A DNA stretch of 15,429 nt from Burkholderiales bacterium (GTDB lineage Bacteria; Pseudomonadota; Gammaproteobacteria; Burkholderiales; Burkholderiaceae_C): NCBI GenBank assembly GCA_025354615.1, contig JANXMO010000649.1, forward strand, positions 1 to 15,429, written 5' to 3'. The notes under the pieces were generated by a model. It did not search any database and was not told the origin of the DNA. It worked only from the letters and a program-made list of their open reading frames with translations. How positions within the stretch are numbered: the first letter of the stretch is position 1; the number at the start of each line of letters is the position of its first letter. The position numbers and the translations under genes are program-made. Shown here in pieces: positions 1-8,680 of this stretch.

Positions 1-82
1 TGCCGATCAGCGTGAAACACTGCACTAGACACAACAGGCTACCGCCGCCGCCATATATGCGACAAGCCTGCCGCTGGTCCGG
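1..82. other. non-coding edge downstream of smg
   Basis: This is the stretch beyond the smg stop codon. The longest start-to-stop run on the minus strand is nine codons, beginning near position 56. I see no gene, and no hairpin followed by a T-run. In related bacteria a topoisomerase gene is often found beyond smg, but nothing here shows one. Confidence 0.5.
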
Positions 83-535
83 TCAATGAATCAAGCGGTC
101 TTCTTCTTCAACGAACAACTCATCCAGGATCAGCGCATCGGGTTCTTCGCCGAGGCTCCAAAACACCATTAAAACGATAATTTTCAAGTCTTCCAGGTCC
201 AGCGGGCCGCCCGGAATGACACTGGCCCGGTCAATCACCATTTCACGCATGGGCGGCGGCAAGACACCGGCCGACTCCAAGAAGGTGATGAAGCCAATTG
301 AAGCGTCGCCCAAGTGTTCCTGCTCAACCTGTGAGAATACCCGCAGCGCGTGTTCTCCCTGCTCGCCAACATATGACTGGGCTGCGCTGGCCAACCCGTC
401 CAACCAGCTCAAGGCGTCCTGGATTTCTTCGGACTCAAAGCCAACCGACGACAACTTGCGCATCAAATGCGCATGGTCAGGGCAGGCATCGGGCCGCCAG
501 TAGTTTTCATACAAATAAACGAGCACGTCGAGCAT
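83..535 (-). CDS. smg: Smg family protein (DUF494)
   Basis: A 150-residue acidic protein whose length and sequence fit the Smg/DUF494 family. The N-terminus (MLDVLVYLYENYW) and the C-terminal half, with its LPPPMREMVIDR and LEDLKIIVLMVFWSL stretches, are typical of the family. The molecular role of Smg is unknown; it is annotated mainly by its conserved place next to dprA. It has no signal peptide or membrane segment, so it should be cytoplasmic. The ATG is at 535. The gene lies 63 bp downstream of the dprA stop on the same strand, so the two are probably co-transcribed. The coding DNA looks somewhat less GC-rich than the arn genes. Family assignment is firm; function is not known. Confidence 0.93.
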   Translation of the reverse strand: MLDVLVYLYENYWRPDACPDHAHLMRKLSSVGFESEEIQDALSWLDGLASAAQSYVGEQGEHALRVFSQVEQEHLGDASIGFITFLESAGVLPPPMREMVIDRASVIPGGPLDLEDLKIIVLMVFWSLGEEPDALILDELFVEEEDRLIH

Positions 536-598
536 GAATCACTATACCGCAGCCGCCTGGCCGAGGCGCACCTGAAAGCCCGGGTCTATGACCGGATT

Positions 599-1723
599 TC
601 AGGCTTTCGTCAGGCGCTGGAACAACTGCCCTGGCAAACGTGCCACATGGCCTTCCAGTTCAAGTTCGAGCAGTTGTGCGCCCAGCTCGCCTGCTGGCCA
701 GCCGGTTCTGGCGACCAGCGCATCCAGGGTCGCCGGGTCATGGCCCAGCAACTCGAGCAGGGGGTGATGAGAAGCAGGCGGCAAGGACGCCGCGGCGCCG
801 CTGTCGCGCGGGCGGCTGCCAGGCTTCAATTCATCCAGAATGTCTTGCACACTCTCCACCAGCAGCGCGCCCTGGCGAATCAGCGCATGGCAGCCGCGGG
901 CTTGAGGCGAGTGGATGGAGCCAGGCAGTGCGAAGACGTCGCGGCCGGCCTCCATGGCCAGGCGCGCGGTGATCAACGACCCTGATTTCAGCGCGGCTTC
1001 GACCACCAAGGTGCCGGCCGTCAGGCCGGCAATGATGCGGTTGCGCTGCGGAAAATGCGCGGGCAATGGCGGCGTTCCCAGCGCATATTCGCTGATCAGC
1101 AAGCCTTCCTGCGCCATTTGTCGGGCCAAGCCTAGATGGCGCTTGGGGTAGAGGCAGTCCAGCCCCGTACCCACCACGGCAATGCTGCTTTCGCCGCCCA
1201 GGGCACGGCCTTTCAAGGCGCCTTCGTGCGCCGCGCCGTCGATGCCCAGCGCCAGTCCGGACACCACCACCCAGCCGGCCTGGCTGAGTTGACAGGCAAA
1301 CTGCCGGGCGTTGTCAGCGCCCTGCGGCGTCGGGCTGCGGCTGCCCACGATCGCCAGCGCCTCCTGGCGCAGCAAGGCTGCATCGCCTTGCAGATACAGC
1401 AACAACGGCGGGTCGGCGGTGTTGAGCAGGGTGTCAGGGTAGCAAGCGTCACCCAGCGTCACCACATTGCGTGACGGTTCGCCTGCGATGCCGCCAGCGT
1501 TCAGCCAGCTCAACGTGGCGTCGACAAGCGCCGGCAAGTGCGCGGGCGGCGCGGCCAGCGCCGCCGCCACAGCGGGCGTGACCACCTGGCGCAGCGCCAG
1601 CGCGCTGGCAGCCAACACGCCGACGGGAGTGCCAAACGCCGCCAACAGCCGGCGCACCGATTCGCGGCCAACGCCGGGCGTTTCGAGCAACCGCAGCCAG
1701 GCGGCCAGTTCCGTCGGGTCCAT
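599..1723 (-). CDS. dprA: DNA-processing protein DprA (Smf)
   Basis: DprA loads RecA onto single-stranded DNA taken up during natural transformation and protects that DNA; it acts in the cytoplasm. From the ATG at 1723 the protein has 374 residues. An N-terminal helical region (about 1-75) leads to the Rossmann-like DprA core with AIVGSR, SGLALGIDGAAH, GTGLDCLYP, FPQRNRIIAGL and SGSLITARLAMEAGRDVFALPG. These are the family signatures. A short proline/alanine-rich linker then joins a C-terminal winged-helix segment (about the last 60 residues) of the kind often seen in DprA. A GTG at 1750 would add nine residues, but MDPTELAAWLRLLETPGVG looks like the natural family start; neither start has a clear ribosome site. 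The frame is intact, so transformation may be possible, though other competence genes are not in view. Confidence 0.95.
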   Translation of the reverse strand: MDPTELAAWLRLLETPGVGRESVRRLLAAFGTPVGVLAASALALRQVVTPAVAAALAAPPAHLPALVDATLSWLNAGGIAGEPSRNVVTLGDACYPDTLLNTADPPLLLYLQGDAALLRQEALAIVGSRSPTPQGADNARQFACQLSQAGWVVVSGLALGIDGAAHEGALKGRALGGESSIAVVGTGLDCLYPKRHLGLARQMAQEGLLISEYALGTPPLPAHFPQRNRIIAGLTAGTLVVEAALKSGSLITARLAMEAGRDVFALPGSIHSPQARGCHALIRQGALLVESVQDILDELKPGSRPRDSGAAASLPPASHHPLLELLGHDPATLDALVARTGWPAGELGAQLLELELEGHVARLPGQLFQRLTKA

Positions 1724-1750
1724 CAACTTAGAAGCGGCAGTTGAACGCAC

Positions 1751-2031
1751 CTGAGCGGGCTGTGATGCGGTGTGCTGGCAAGGCGTGACAACGCGGCGGG
1801 CTCATGCCCGCAAGGAGGAGCAACGCCCCCAGCGCGCCGCAGCGCGGCCCGCTCGGGTGCGTAGCGCTGTCACCCAGAGGTGAACACGGCCGTGGGCGAA
1901 AAAGTGAGTAGGCACAGAACCTTGCAAGCGGATATGAGCGGTCAACTGCCGTTTCTAGGTTCATCAAGGATTGGTCGCACGGAAACACTTCACGCGGCTG
2001 CAATCCGTGCGGTCATCGTCTTTTCATTCTG
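1751..2031. other. intergenic region between the LysM gene and dprA
   Basis: This is 281 bp between two minus-strand genes. It contains a small perfect hairpin at 1796-1811 (arms GCGGGC and GCCCGC, loop TCAT) with no T-run on either side, so it is not a convincing terminator. A minus-strand open frame crosses the region, but it resembles no protein I know. A promoter for dprA-smg is expected here, but I cannot point to a good -35/-10 pair. Confidence 0.4.
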
Positions 2032-3198
2032 TCAGGGCTGCGTGAATTTGTCGCCCACCTTGACCGGCTCGTCGACCGTCAAAATCAGCGCATATGACAT
2101 GCGGTTGAACACGCGGAAGACGAACAAAGTGCCCTGGCGCTCATCCGGCAGCTTGAGACGGGCGCGGGCGGGGTCGGTGGTGTCGATTGCGCGGGCGCCA
2201 TCGCGCAGCAGCGCCAGCACGTGGCCGCGCTCGATGCCGTCGCTGGCACCGCGGTTCAGCGTCACGATCTGGTTTTGCCCGGCCATCGTCGCACCACCGT
2301 AGATCGACACCAGCTGCCCCGACAACGGCTTGTCAGGCGAGTGCGGCGCGTAGTTCATGAACTCTTGTGACGCCACAGGGGCCAGGCGGTCGCCCACGTT
2401 GGCTTCCTGGCGGATGCTGGTCACGATGAAACTGGCTGGCACGATTTCCGGCTTGCCGTCAGTGCCTGTTAGCGTTTCGCCCTGCCGCACATATTCAGCC
2501 GTGCCGACGTAAGGTGCTTCGTATCCGAGAATTTCACCGGTCGTCGGGTCTTTCAGCGCACGTGCTTCACGGAAAATGCGATAAGCCGTGTCGGCCCCCA
2601 AATCACCCCGCACGAAAGCGGTGTCGCCGCGTGACAGCAGCACACGCCCTTCCTGGGTGGCCACGATGCGCGGTGCGCTGTTCAACGCGTCGCTCTCGAA
2701 AATCACCGCTTCGGTCAGGAACGGCTCGATCAAATGGAAAGGGATGGAGGCCAGGGCGCCATTGCCCAGGCCGGAGGCGCGAGCGTGCGGTGACAAACGC
2801 ACCGTGTTGTTCGGCGCCGCGCCCATGCGCAAGCGTGCCCGGCCGTTTGATTTGTCCAGATACAGCGTCTGCCCGGGGTAAATCAAATGCGGGTTGCGGA
2901 TTTGCTGCAGGTTCATGCCCCACAGCTCGGGCCAGCGCCAGGGGCGTTTCAAGAACAGGCCGGAAATACCCCACAGCGTGTCGCCGCGTTTAACGGTGTA
3001 AACGTCGGGGGCATTGGCCGCCAGCTCGCTCAAAGGCACGCCGGTTTCGGCGCTGCGTTGCGCGGTGCTGCGCTGCTGTTCGGTTACAGGGTAAGCCGCC
3101 GCAGCGGGAGCGCACACGGCAGCGGTGAGAACCGCCGCAAGCAACACAGGCCCGGCGGGCCGGAGGCCGCGCGCAGGCGGCAAAATGCAACTCGTCAT
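2032..3198 (-). CDS. secreted LysM peptidoglycan-binding domain protein
   Basis: A 388-residue protein predicted to be exported and to bind peptidoglycan. From the ATG at 3198 it opens with a signal peptide: a basic stretch, a hydrophobic run at about 17-33, and AAAA before YPVTEQQ. One LysM domain follows at about 66-115 (YTVKRGDTLWGIS, then WRWPELWGMN and NPHLIYPGQTLYL). The rest, about 270 residues, is a conserved-looking extension of unknown function. An upstream in-frame start at 3309 would put 37 residues ahead of the signal peptide, so I prefer 3198. Proteins of this build commonly sit next to dprA and def in Burkholderiales, diverging from def as here. The domain assignment is secure. 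No catalytic domain is visible, so it is probably a cell-wall-associated structural or accessory protein. Confidence 0.9.
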   Translation of the reverse strand: MTSCILPPARGLRPAGPVLLAAVLTAAVCAPAAAAYPVTEQQRSTAQRSAETGVPLSELAANAPDVYTVKRGDTLWGISGLFLKRPWRWPELWGMNLQQIRNPHLIYPGQTLYLDKSNGRARLRMGAAPNNTVRLSPHARASGLGNGALASIPFHLIEPFLTEAVIFESDALNSAPRIVATQEGRVLLSRGDTAFVRGDLGADTAYRIFREARALKDPTTGEILGYEAPYVGTAEYVRQGETLTGTDGKPEIVPASFIVTSIRQEANVGDRLAPVASQEFMNYAPHSPDKPLSGQLVSIYGGATMAGQNQIVTLNRGASDGIERGHVLALLRDGARAIDTTDPARARLKLPDERQGTLFVFRVFNRMSYALILTVDEPVKVGDKFTQP

Positions 3199-3441
3199 GA
3201 ACACGGTCTCGGGTGTCGGCAGTGCAAAAACGCACCGCGAAAAGGGGCCGCCATGCGGCGGATGAGCGAGGAGGTTCCGGTGGATCGGGCCATGAGTGGC
3301 ATTCAACAAACCGGACGAGCCATTTCAGCGAAAATTCTTGACTTGACAGAATAGATTCTGCCCTTAAACCTAGGGCGTCGCAATGCAACCGCAATCGCTC
3401 GTGTACGGCTGTTGCTCCCTGCCACGGCAGTTGATTTCACG
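3199..3441. promoter_or_regulatory. divergent control region, LysM gene / def
   Basis: These 243 bp separate two diverging genes and should hold both promoters. A perfect -35-like TTGACA lies at 3343-3348 for the def side, but the -10 candidates near 3364-3370 (TTAAAC or TAAACC) are weak. Overlapping it is an inverted repeat at 3347-3360, CAGAAT and ATTCTG around AG. On the minus strand the same repeat contains TATTCT, a fair -10 for the LysM gene. The arrangement could place a regulator across both promoters; this is inference only. Confidence 0.45.
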
Positions 3442-3954
3442 ATGACCCAATTGAACATATTGCGTTACCCCGACGCTCGCTTGCACACCGTGGCCCGCCC
3501 GGTTGCATCGGTTGATGCCCGCATCCGCCAGCTGGTCGACGATCTGCTCGAGACCATGTATGCCGCCGAAGGCATTGGCCTGGCGGCCACACAGGTGGAT
3601 GTGCACGAGCGCGTGATCGTTGTCGACACGTCCGAGGAACGCAGCGACCCGCGGGTGCTGATCAACCCGGAACTGGTGTCGGTCAGCGAAGAAAAAGTGC
3701 TGGGCGAAGAAGGTTGCCTGTCGGTGCCGATGATTTACGACAAAGTGCCGCGCCATGCCCAGATACGCGTGCGGGCGCTGGGCCGCGACGGGGCGGCCTA
3801 TGAATTCGATGCCGACGGGCTGCTGGCCGTGTGCATCCAGCATGAAATGGATCATTTGCAAGGCAAGGTATTTGTTGAATACCTGAGCGTGCTCAAGCGT
3901 GACCGCATCAAGACCAAGATGCTGAAAAAATCGCGCGACGACAGCCGCCCATGA
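3442..3954 (+). CDS. def: peptide deformylase
   Basis: Removes the formyl group from the N-terminal methionine of new proteins; a cytoplasmic metalloenzyme, usually with Fe(II). The 170-residue protein carries all three family motifs: GIGLAATQ at 44-51, EGCLSVP at 90-96 with metal-ligand Cys92, and HEMDH at 134-138 with metal-ligand His134 and His138 and catalytic Glu135. A TTG ten codons upstream is in frame, but the ATG at 3442 ([14 protein letters not shown]) matches the usual deformylase start. The stop codon overlaps the fmt start in ATGA, indicating translational coupling with the enzyme that adds the formyl group. The metal ligands and motifs are all intact, so it should be active. Confidence 0.97.
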   Translation: MTQLNILRYPDARLHTVARPVASVDARIRQLVDDLLETMYAAEGIGLAATQVDVHERVIVVDTSEERSDPRVLINPELVSVSEEKVLGEEGCLSVPMIYDKVPRHAQIRVRALGRDGAAYEFDADGLLAVCIQHEMDHLQGKVFVEYLSVLKRDRIKTKMLKKSRDDSRP

Positions 3955-4943
3955 CGCTTGTGGAGCCAGCGCCGTTGCGCGTCGCCTTTGCCGGCACCCC
4001 GGCTTTTGCCAGCGTGGCGCTGGAAGCGTTGCTTGCGGCGGGTTTCGTTGTGCCGCTGGTGCTGACGCAGCCCGACCGGCCCGCCGGGCGCGGCCTGAAG
4101 CTGCAGCCGTCAGCCGTCAAAACCTGTGCGCAGGCCACAAACCTGCCGCTGCTGCAGCCGCGCAGCCTGCGGCTGGACGGCGCCCTTGCCGCCGATGCGC
4201 AAGCCGCTCAGGCCGCCCTGCTCGCTGCCCGGCCCGACGTGATGCTGGTGGCAGCTTACGGTTTGATTCTGCCGGCCTGGGTGTTGGCGCTGCCGCGGCT
4301 GGGCTGCCTGAACATCCACGCCTCGCTGCTGCCGCGCTGGCGCGGCGCGGCGCCCATTCACCGCGCGATCGAAGCCGGTGACACGCACAGCGGCATCACG
4401 CTGATGCAGATGGATGCGGGGCTGGACACGGGCGACATCCTGCTGACCCAGCCGGTCGACATTACCGCGCACGACACCACCGGCACGCTGCACGACCGCC
4501 TGGCGCCGCTGGGCGCTGCGCTGGCGGTGGAAGTGCTGCGGCGCCTGCAGCACAGCCGGCTGCCGGCGCAACCGCAGCCGGCCGAAGGCGTGGTCCATGC
4601 ACCCAAGATCAGCAAGGCCGAAGCCGTGATCGACTGGGCCCAGCCGGCCGCCCTCATCGAGCGGCGCATTCGCGCCTTCAACCCGGCGCCGGGTGCCAGC
4701 ACGCACTTGCGGGGCGAGCCAATCAAGGTGTGGCGCGCCGCGCTCGAACCCGGCACGGTGTCCTCTGGACAGCCGCCTGGCACGGTGATCGGTGAATCCG
4801 ACGCTGCGCTGCGGGTCGCTTGCGGCGAAGGCACGCTGGCGCTGACCGAGCTCCAGCGTGCCGGCGGCAAGCGGTTGCCGGCGCGCTCTTTTTGCCAAGG
4901 CCTTGGCGCTTTGGCGGGCTGTGTGTTGACGGCAGTGGCGTGA
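3951..4943 (+). CDS. fmt: methionyl-tRNA formyltransferase
   Basis: Formylates initiator Met-tRNA using 10-formyl-tetrahydrofolate, in the cytoplasm. The protein has 330 residues, slightly longer than the E. coli enzyme. The N-terminal formyltransferase domain has [10 protein letters not shown] at 11-20 and the catalytic block [16 protein letters not shown] from 121. Asn121, His123 and Asp159 match the Asn108/His110/Asp146 triad of E. coli Fmt with identical spacing. [14 protein letters not shown] (about residue 216 onward) leads into the C-terminal tRNA-binding domain. The start overlaps the def stop by 4 bases. It shares its catalytic fold with the ArnA formyltransferase at 13005-13964, but the tRNA-type C-terminal region and the def linkage make the assignment clear. 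Confidence 0.97.
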   Translation: MTLVEPAPLRVAFAGTPAFASVALEALLAAGFVVPLVLTQPDRPAGRGLKLQPSAVKTCAQATNLPLLQPRSLRLDGALAADAQAAQAALLAARPDVMLVAAYGLILPAWVLALPRLGCLNIHASLLPRWRGAAPIHRAIEAGDTHSGITLMQMDAGLDTGDILLTQPVDITAHDTTGTLHDRLAPLGAALAVEVLRRLQHSRLPAQPQPAEGVVHAPKISKAEAVIDWAQPAALIERRIRAFNPAPGASTHLRGEPIKVWRAALEPGTVSSGQPPGTVIGESDAALRVACGEGTLALTELQRAGGKRLPARSFCQGLGALAGCVLTAVA

Positions 4944-5018
4944 ACTGGCCGGTCATTCAGCCGTTGTTGCGGCTTCAGCGTTCTTTGCGCAGGGCCGATA
5001 AACAAGCACACTCGCGCT

Positions 5019-5045
5019 GCGGCTATGGGCCGCTTTGCTTTTCTT
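5019..5045 (+). terminator. hairpin with T-rich tail after fmt
   Basis: A perfect 5-bp GC stem (GCGGC at 5019-5023, GCCGC at 5029-5033) with loop TATGG is followed by TTTGCTTTTCTT. This is the shape of an intrinsic terminator, 75 bp after the fmt stop. It ends one base before the first ATG of the next gene, so it may instead act as an attenuator or as leader structure. A weaker hairpin (AGCCG and CGGCT) lies at about 4967-4982. Confidence 0.4.
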
Positions 5046-5052
5046 CATGCTG

Positions 5053-5421
5053 ATGTCCTTGCTTACCCGTGCGTTCTTGCTGACGGCTGCCTTGCTGGGC
5101 GGCTGCGACATGCTGGGCCTGCCATCGGCTGAAAAAGACGCCGCGCAACGCGAAGCCGAAAGCAAGGCCATCGGCGCCGCCTGCCGCCATGCGGGGCGCG
5201 CCATCGAAGACTGCTATGTGCTGAACAAAAAGGCCGACAAGGCCGCGGTGTTCACCGGCTGGCGCGACATGAACGACTACATGCGCGAAAACAAGATCGA
5301 CGCCGTGGCGCCGCAATTGCCGGCGCCTGGCGCGTCGAAGCCCGCGCCAAAGGCCGACATCGAAGAGGTGGAAGAGGCCGAACCGGCAGCCAAAGGCAGC
5401 AAGCCCGCCGCGTCTCACTGA
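5053..5421 (+). CDS. small predicted lipoprotein, function unknown
   Basis: From the ATG at 5053 the product has 122 residues. A short signal peptide ([18 protein letters not shown]) ends in the lipobox LGGC, so Cys18 should be lipidated and the protein anchored to a membrane. Asp follows the cysteine, which in E. coli favours inner-membrane retention. The mature part is charged, with [12 protein letters not shown] and [18 protein letters not shown]; two cysteines eleven residues apart may form a disulphide. The C-terminal 40 residues are a low-complexity Pro/Ala/Lys/Glu tail. I recall similar small lipoproteins in Comamonadaceae but know no function. An ATG at 5047 and a TTG at 5035 are alternative starts; none has a recognisable ribosome site. 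It lies between fmt and pgk on the same strand. Confidence 0.8.
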   Translation: MSLLTRAFLLTAALLGGCDMLGLPSAEKDAAQREAESKAIGAACRHAGRAIEDCYVLNKKADKAAVFTGWRDMNDYMRENKIDAVAPQLPAPGASKPAPKADIEEVEEAEPAAKGSKPAASH

Positions 5422-5423
5422 GC

Positions 5424-5437
5424 GCCGCCCCGGCGGC
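5424..5437 (+). repeat. GC-rich inverted repeat after the lipoprotein gene
   Basis: GCCGCC and GGCGGC are separated by CC, starting two bases after the lipoprotein stop codon. It can fold as a short, strong hairpin, but no T-run follows, so termination would need help from Rho. It may simply mark the end of the lipoprotein transcript. Confidence 0.3.
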
Positions 5438-5483
5438 ACGGCCGCTGCCCTGCCCCTTATTTCGTGTCCAATACGCCGCCGGA

Positions 5484-5504
5484 CTGTATGCGTTATGCAT
5501 ACAG
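5484..5504. promoter_or_regulatory. perfect inverted repeat upstream of pgk, possible operator
   Basis: Two perfect 8-bp arms, CTGTATGC and GCATACAG, flank the 5-bp spacer GTTAT. The centre-to-centre distance of 13 bp and total length of 21 bp are in the usual range for a dimeric repressor or activator site. The right half also contains the 8-bp palindrome TATGCATA. It lies 38 bp before the pgk ATG, in the leader or promoter of pgk-pyk. It does not look like the Cra or HexR sites known for glycolytic genes in gammaproteobacteria. A regulator is not identifiable from this window. Confidence 0.5.
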
Positions 5505-5542
5505 CTTGCCGTGGCAGCTTCCTTTTTCCAAACGACATTCCC

Positions 5543-6742
<1,200 letters not shown>

Positions 6743-6787
6743 ACGGGCACCTGCCTTTTTCCAGACCACTTTCTGAAAGCCCTGTCC

Positions 6788-8218
6788 ATGCCCCGTGCCA
6801 CCAAGATCGTCGCCACGCTCGGCCCTGCCTCCAGTTCACCGCAAACGCTGGCGGCGTTGATTCGCGCGGGCGTTGACGTGGTGCGCCTGAACTTCTCCCA
6901 TGGCAGCGCGCAAGACCACATCGACCGCGCCACGCTGGTCCGCGAAACCGCGCGTTCAGTTGGCAAGGAGGTGGCCATCATGGCCGACCTGCAGGGCCCA
7001 AAAATCCGCGTCGGCCGGTTTGAAGACGGCAAGACGCTGCTTGCCGCCGGCCAGAAATTCGTGCTCGACGGCGACCGCACCGCGCTGGGCGACAACGGCT
7101 GCGTGGGGCTTGACTACAAAGAGCTGCCGCGTGACGTCAAAGCTGGTGACACGCTGCTGCTGAACGACGGCCTGATCGAATTGCGGGTGGAGGCGGTGCG
7201 TGGCGCGGCGGTGCACACCACGGTGGTGGTGGGCGGCGAGCTGTCGAACAACAAAGGCATCAACAAGGCCGGCGGCGGCCTGACGGCGCCGGCACTGACG
7301 GCCAAAGACATGGAGGACATCCGCGTCGCAATGGCCTTCCAGTGCGAATACCTGGCGATCAGCTTTCCGAAAAATTCAACCGACATGGAAATGGCGCGGC
7401 AGCTGGCCAACGTGGCCGGCGAGCCGTGGCGGCACCGGCCGGCGCTGATCGCCAAGATCGAGCGCAGCGAGGCGATTCCCGCGCTCGAAAGCATCCTGCG
7501 CGCCAGCGACGGCATCATGGTCGCCCGCGGCGACCTGGCGGTGGAAGTCGGCGCCGCCACGGTGCCGGCGCTGCAGAAAAAAATGATCCGCATGGCGCGC
7601 GAGATGGACCGCATCGTCATCACCGCCACGCAGATGATGGAGTCGATGATCGTCAACCCGGTGCCGACGCGTGCCGAGGTCTCGGACGTTGCCAACGCGG
7701 TGCTCGACGGCACCGACGCCGTGATGCTCAGCGCCGAAACCGCGGCCGGCAAGTACCCGGTCGAGACGGTGCAGATGATGTCGACCATCTGCATCGAAGC
7801 CGAACGCGCCGAAGAGATTGCGCTGGACGCGAGTTTCACCAACAAGACCTTCTCGCGCATCGACCAATCGATTGCGATGGGCGCGCTGTTCACCGCCTAC
7901 CACCTGGGTTGCAAGGCGATCCTGGCGCTCACCGAATCCGGTTCAACCGCGCTGTGGATGAGCCGCCACCAGGCCCATGTACCGATTTACGCGTTGACGT
8001 CGCAGCTGCAAAGCCAGCGCAAGATGGCGCTCTACCGCAATGTGCGCCCACTGCTGATGCCCAATTTCAGCGACCGGGACACGGCGTTGGCGCATGCGGA
8101 ATCGTTGTTGGTCGAACGCGGCGTGCTGCGCTCGGGCGACACCTACGCCATCACCTGCGGCGAGCCCATGGGCTACCCCGGCGGCACCAACATGTTGAAG
8201 GTCTGCCGGGTGGCTTGA
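6788..8218 (+). CDS. pyk: pyruvate kinase
   Basis: Transfers phosphate from phosphoenolpyruvate to ADP, giving pyruvate and ATP; normally a homotetramer in the cytoplasm. The 476-residue protein begins with the family N-terminus (TKIVATLGPAS, then VVRLNFSHG). The lid domain spans about 69-165. The active-site signature ALIAKIERSEAI includes Lys224 and Glu226, equivalent to the catalytic Lys and metal-ligand Glu. VARGDLAVE (246-254), ITATQMMESM and DGTDAVMLSAETAAGKYP complete the barrel. The C-terminal domain (about 345-476) is present, so allosteric control is possible. The start is an ATG at 6788 with GAAAG at 6775-6779 as a weak ribosome site. After the gene comes a T-rich run (about 8222-8242), but no good stem precedes it. 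Confidence 0.97.
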   Translation: MPRATKIVATLGPASSSPQTLAALIRAGVDVVRLNFSHGSAQDHIDRATLVRETARSVGKEVAIMADLQGPKIRVGRFEDGKTLLAAGQKFVLDGDRTALGDNGCVGLDYKELPRDVKAGDTLLLNDGLIELRVEAVRGAAVHTTVVVGGELSNNKGINKAGGGLTAPALTAKDMEDIRVAMAFQCEYLAISFPKNSTDMEMARQLANVAGEPWRHRPALIAKIERSEAIPALESILRASDGIMVARGDLAVEVGAATVPALQKKMIRMAREMDRIVITATQMMESMIVNPVPTRAEVSDVANAVLDGTDAVMLSAETAAGKYPVETVQMMSTICIEAERAEEIALDASFTNKTFSRIDQSIAMGALFTAYHLGCKAILALTESGSTALWMSRHQAHVPIYALTSQLQSQRKMALYRNVRPLLMPNFSDRDTALAHAESLLVERGVLRSGDTYAITCGEPMGYPGGTNMLKVCRVA

Positions 8219-8305
8219 ATCTTTTTTTTGATTTCTTTTTGAACGGGAAAGCGGCGCGCCTGCACACACGGTCAGACGCCCACAAACACACCAACAAGCC
8301 CGCTC

Positions 8306-8312
8306 AAAAGGA
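8306..8312 (+). promoter_or_regulatory. ribosome binding site of the small exported protein
   Basis: AAAAGGA lies 8 bases before the ATG at 8321. It is one of the clearest Shine-Dalgarno sequences in the window and supports the short open frame behind it as a real gene. Confidence 0.6.
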
Positions 8313-8320
8313 CTTCCACC

Positions 8321-8545
8321 ATGACCTCGCCGCTGAAAAAACTGCTCCTCGTGACCGCCGCCACCGCCACCGTGTTCACCGCCGTCTCGGCCCGCTCCCA
8401 AATGTTTGCTGCCGACGCTGTTGTGGACGATTGCAGCGCAGTGGCTTCATGCGCTGCACCGCAGGCCACGTCTTCCGCCGCACGAACGCTGTACGAAGGC
8501 GGCAAACAGTTCTGGCAGCGCGCCGCTTTCGTGCGGGCCGGTTAA
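8321..8545 (+). CDS. small exported protein, function unknown
   Basis: A 74-residue product that I do not recognise. The N-terminus is a textbook Sec signal peptide: MTSPLKK (basic), a hydrophobic Ala/Val/Leu/Thr run at about 8-23, and possible cleavage sites after VSA (24) or FAA (31). The mature peptide would have only 43-50 residues, with two cysteines (38 and 44) and the C-terminus LYEGGKQFWQRAAFVRAG. A good ribosome site precedes it. It starts 102 bp after pyk on the same strand. There is no lipobox, second membrane segment or known motif. It may be a periplasmic peptide. A remnant of a longer gene is possible but there is no sign of a frameshift. Gene status is likely; function is unknown. 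Confidence 0.65.
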   Translation: MTSPLKKLLLVTAATATVFTAVSARSQMFAADAVVDDCSAVASCAAPQATSSAARTLYEGGKQFWQRAAFVRAG

Positions 8546-8680
8546 CCGCACCGAAGTTGACACAGAAACCGCAGTGAACTGCACACGCCTGTCACAAGAC
8601 GATGCTCTCGCGCAGATCGACATCCTTTGCACGGGCATGCAGAACATCAAGCTTTACCACCACTCGCCAAGAACGCCTGC

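Noticed and set aside
1728..2003. Minus-strand 91-codon frame between the LysM gene and dprA
   Set aside because: It overlaps the start of dprA and has a low-complexity Pro/Arg/Ala sequence, no ribosome site and no family resemblance.
8195..8245. Rho-independent terminator after pyk
   Set aside because: T-runs are present at 8222-8242, but the only stem just before them is 3 bp (GCC, GGC). The palindrome CAACATGTTG lies inside the coding region and too far from the T-run.
8557..8585. Promoter for the phosphatidyltransferase gene (TTGACA at 8557-8562)
   Set aside because: No acceptable -10 box lies 16-18 bases downstream, so it is left as a lone -35-like hexamer.
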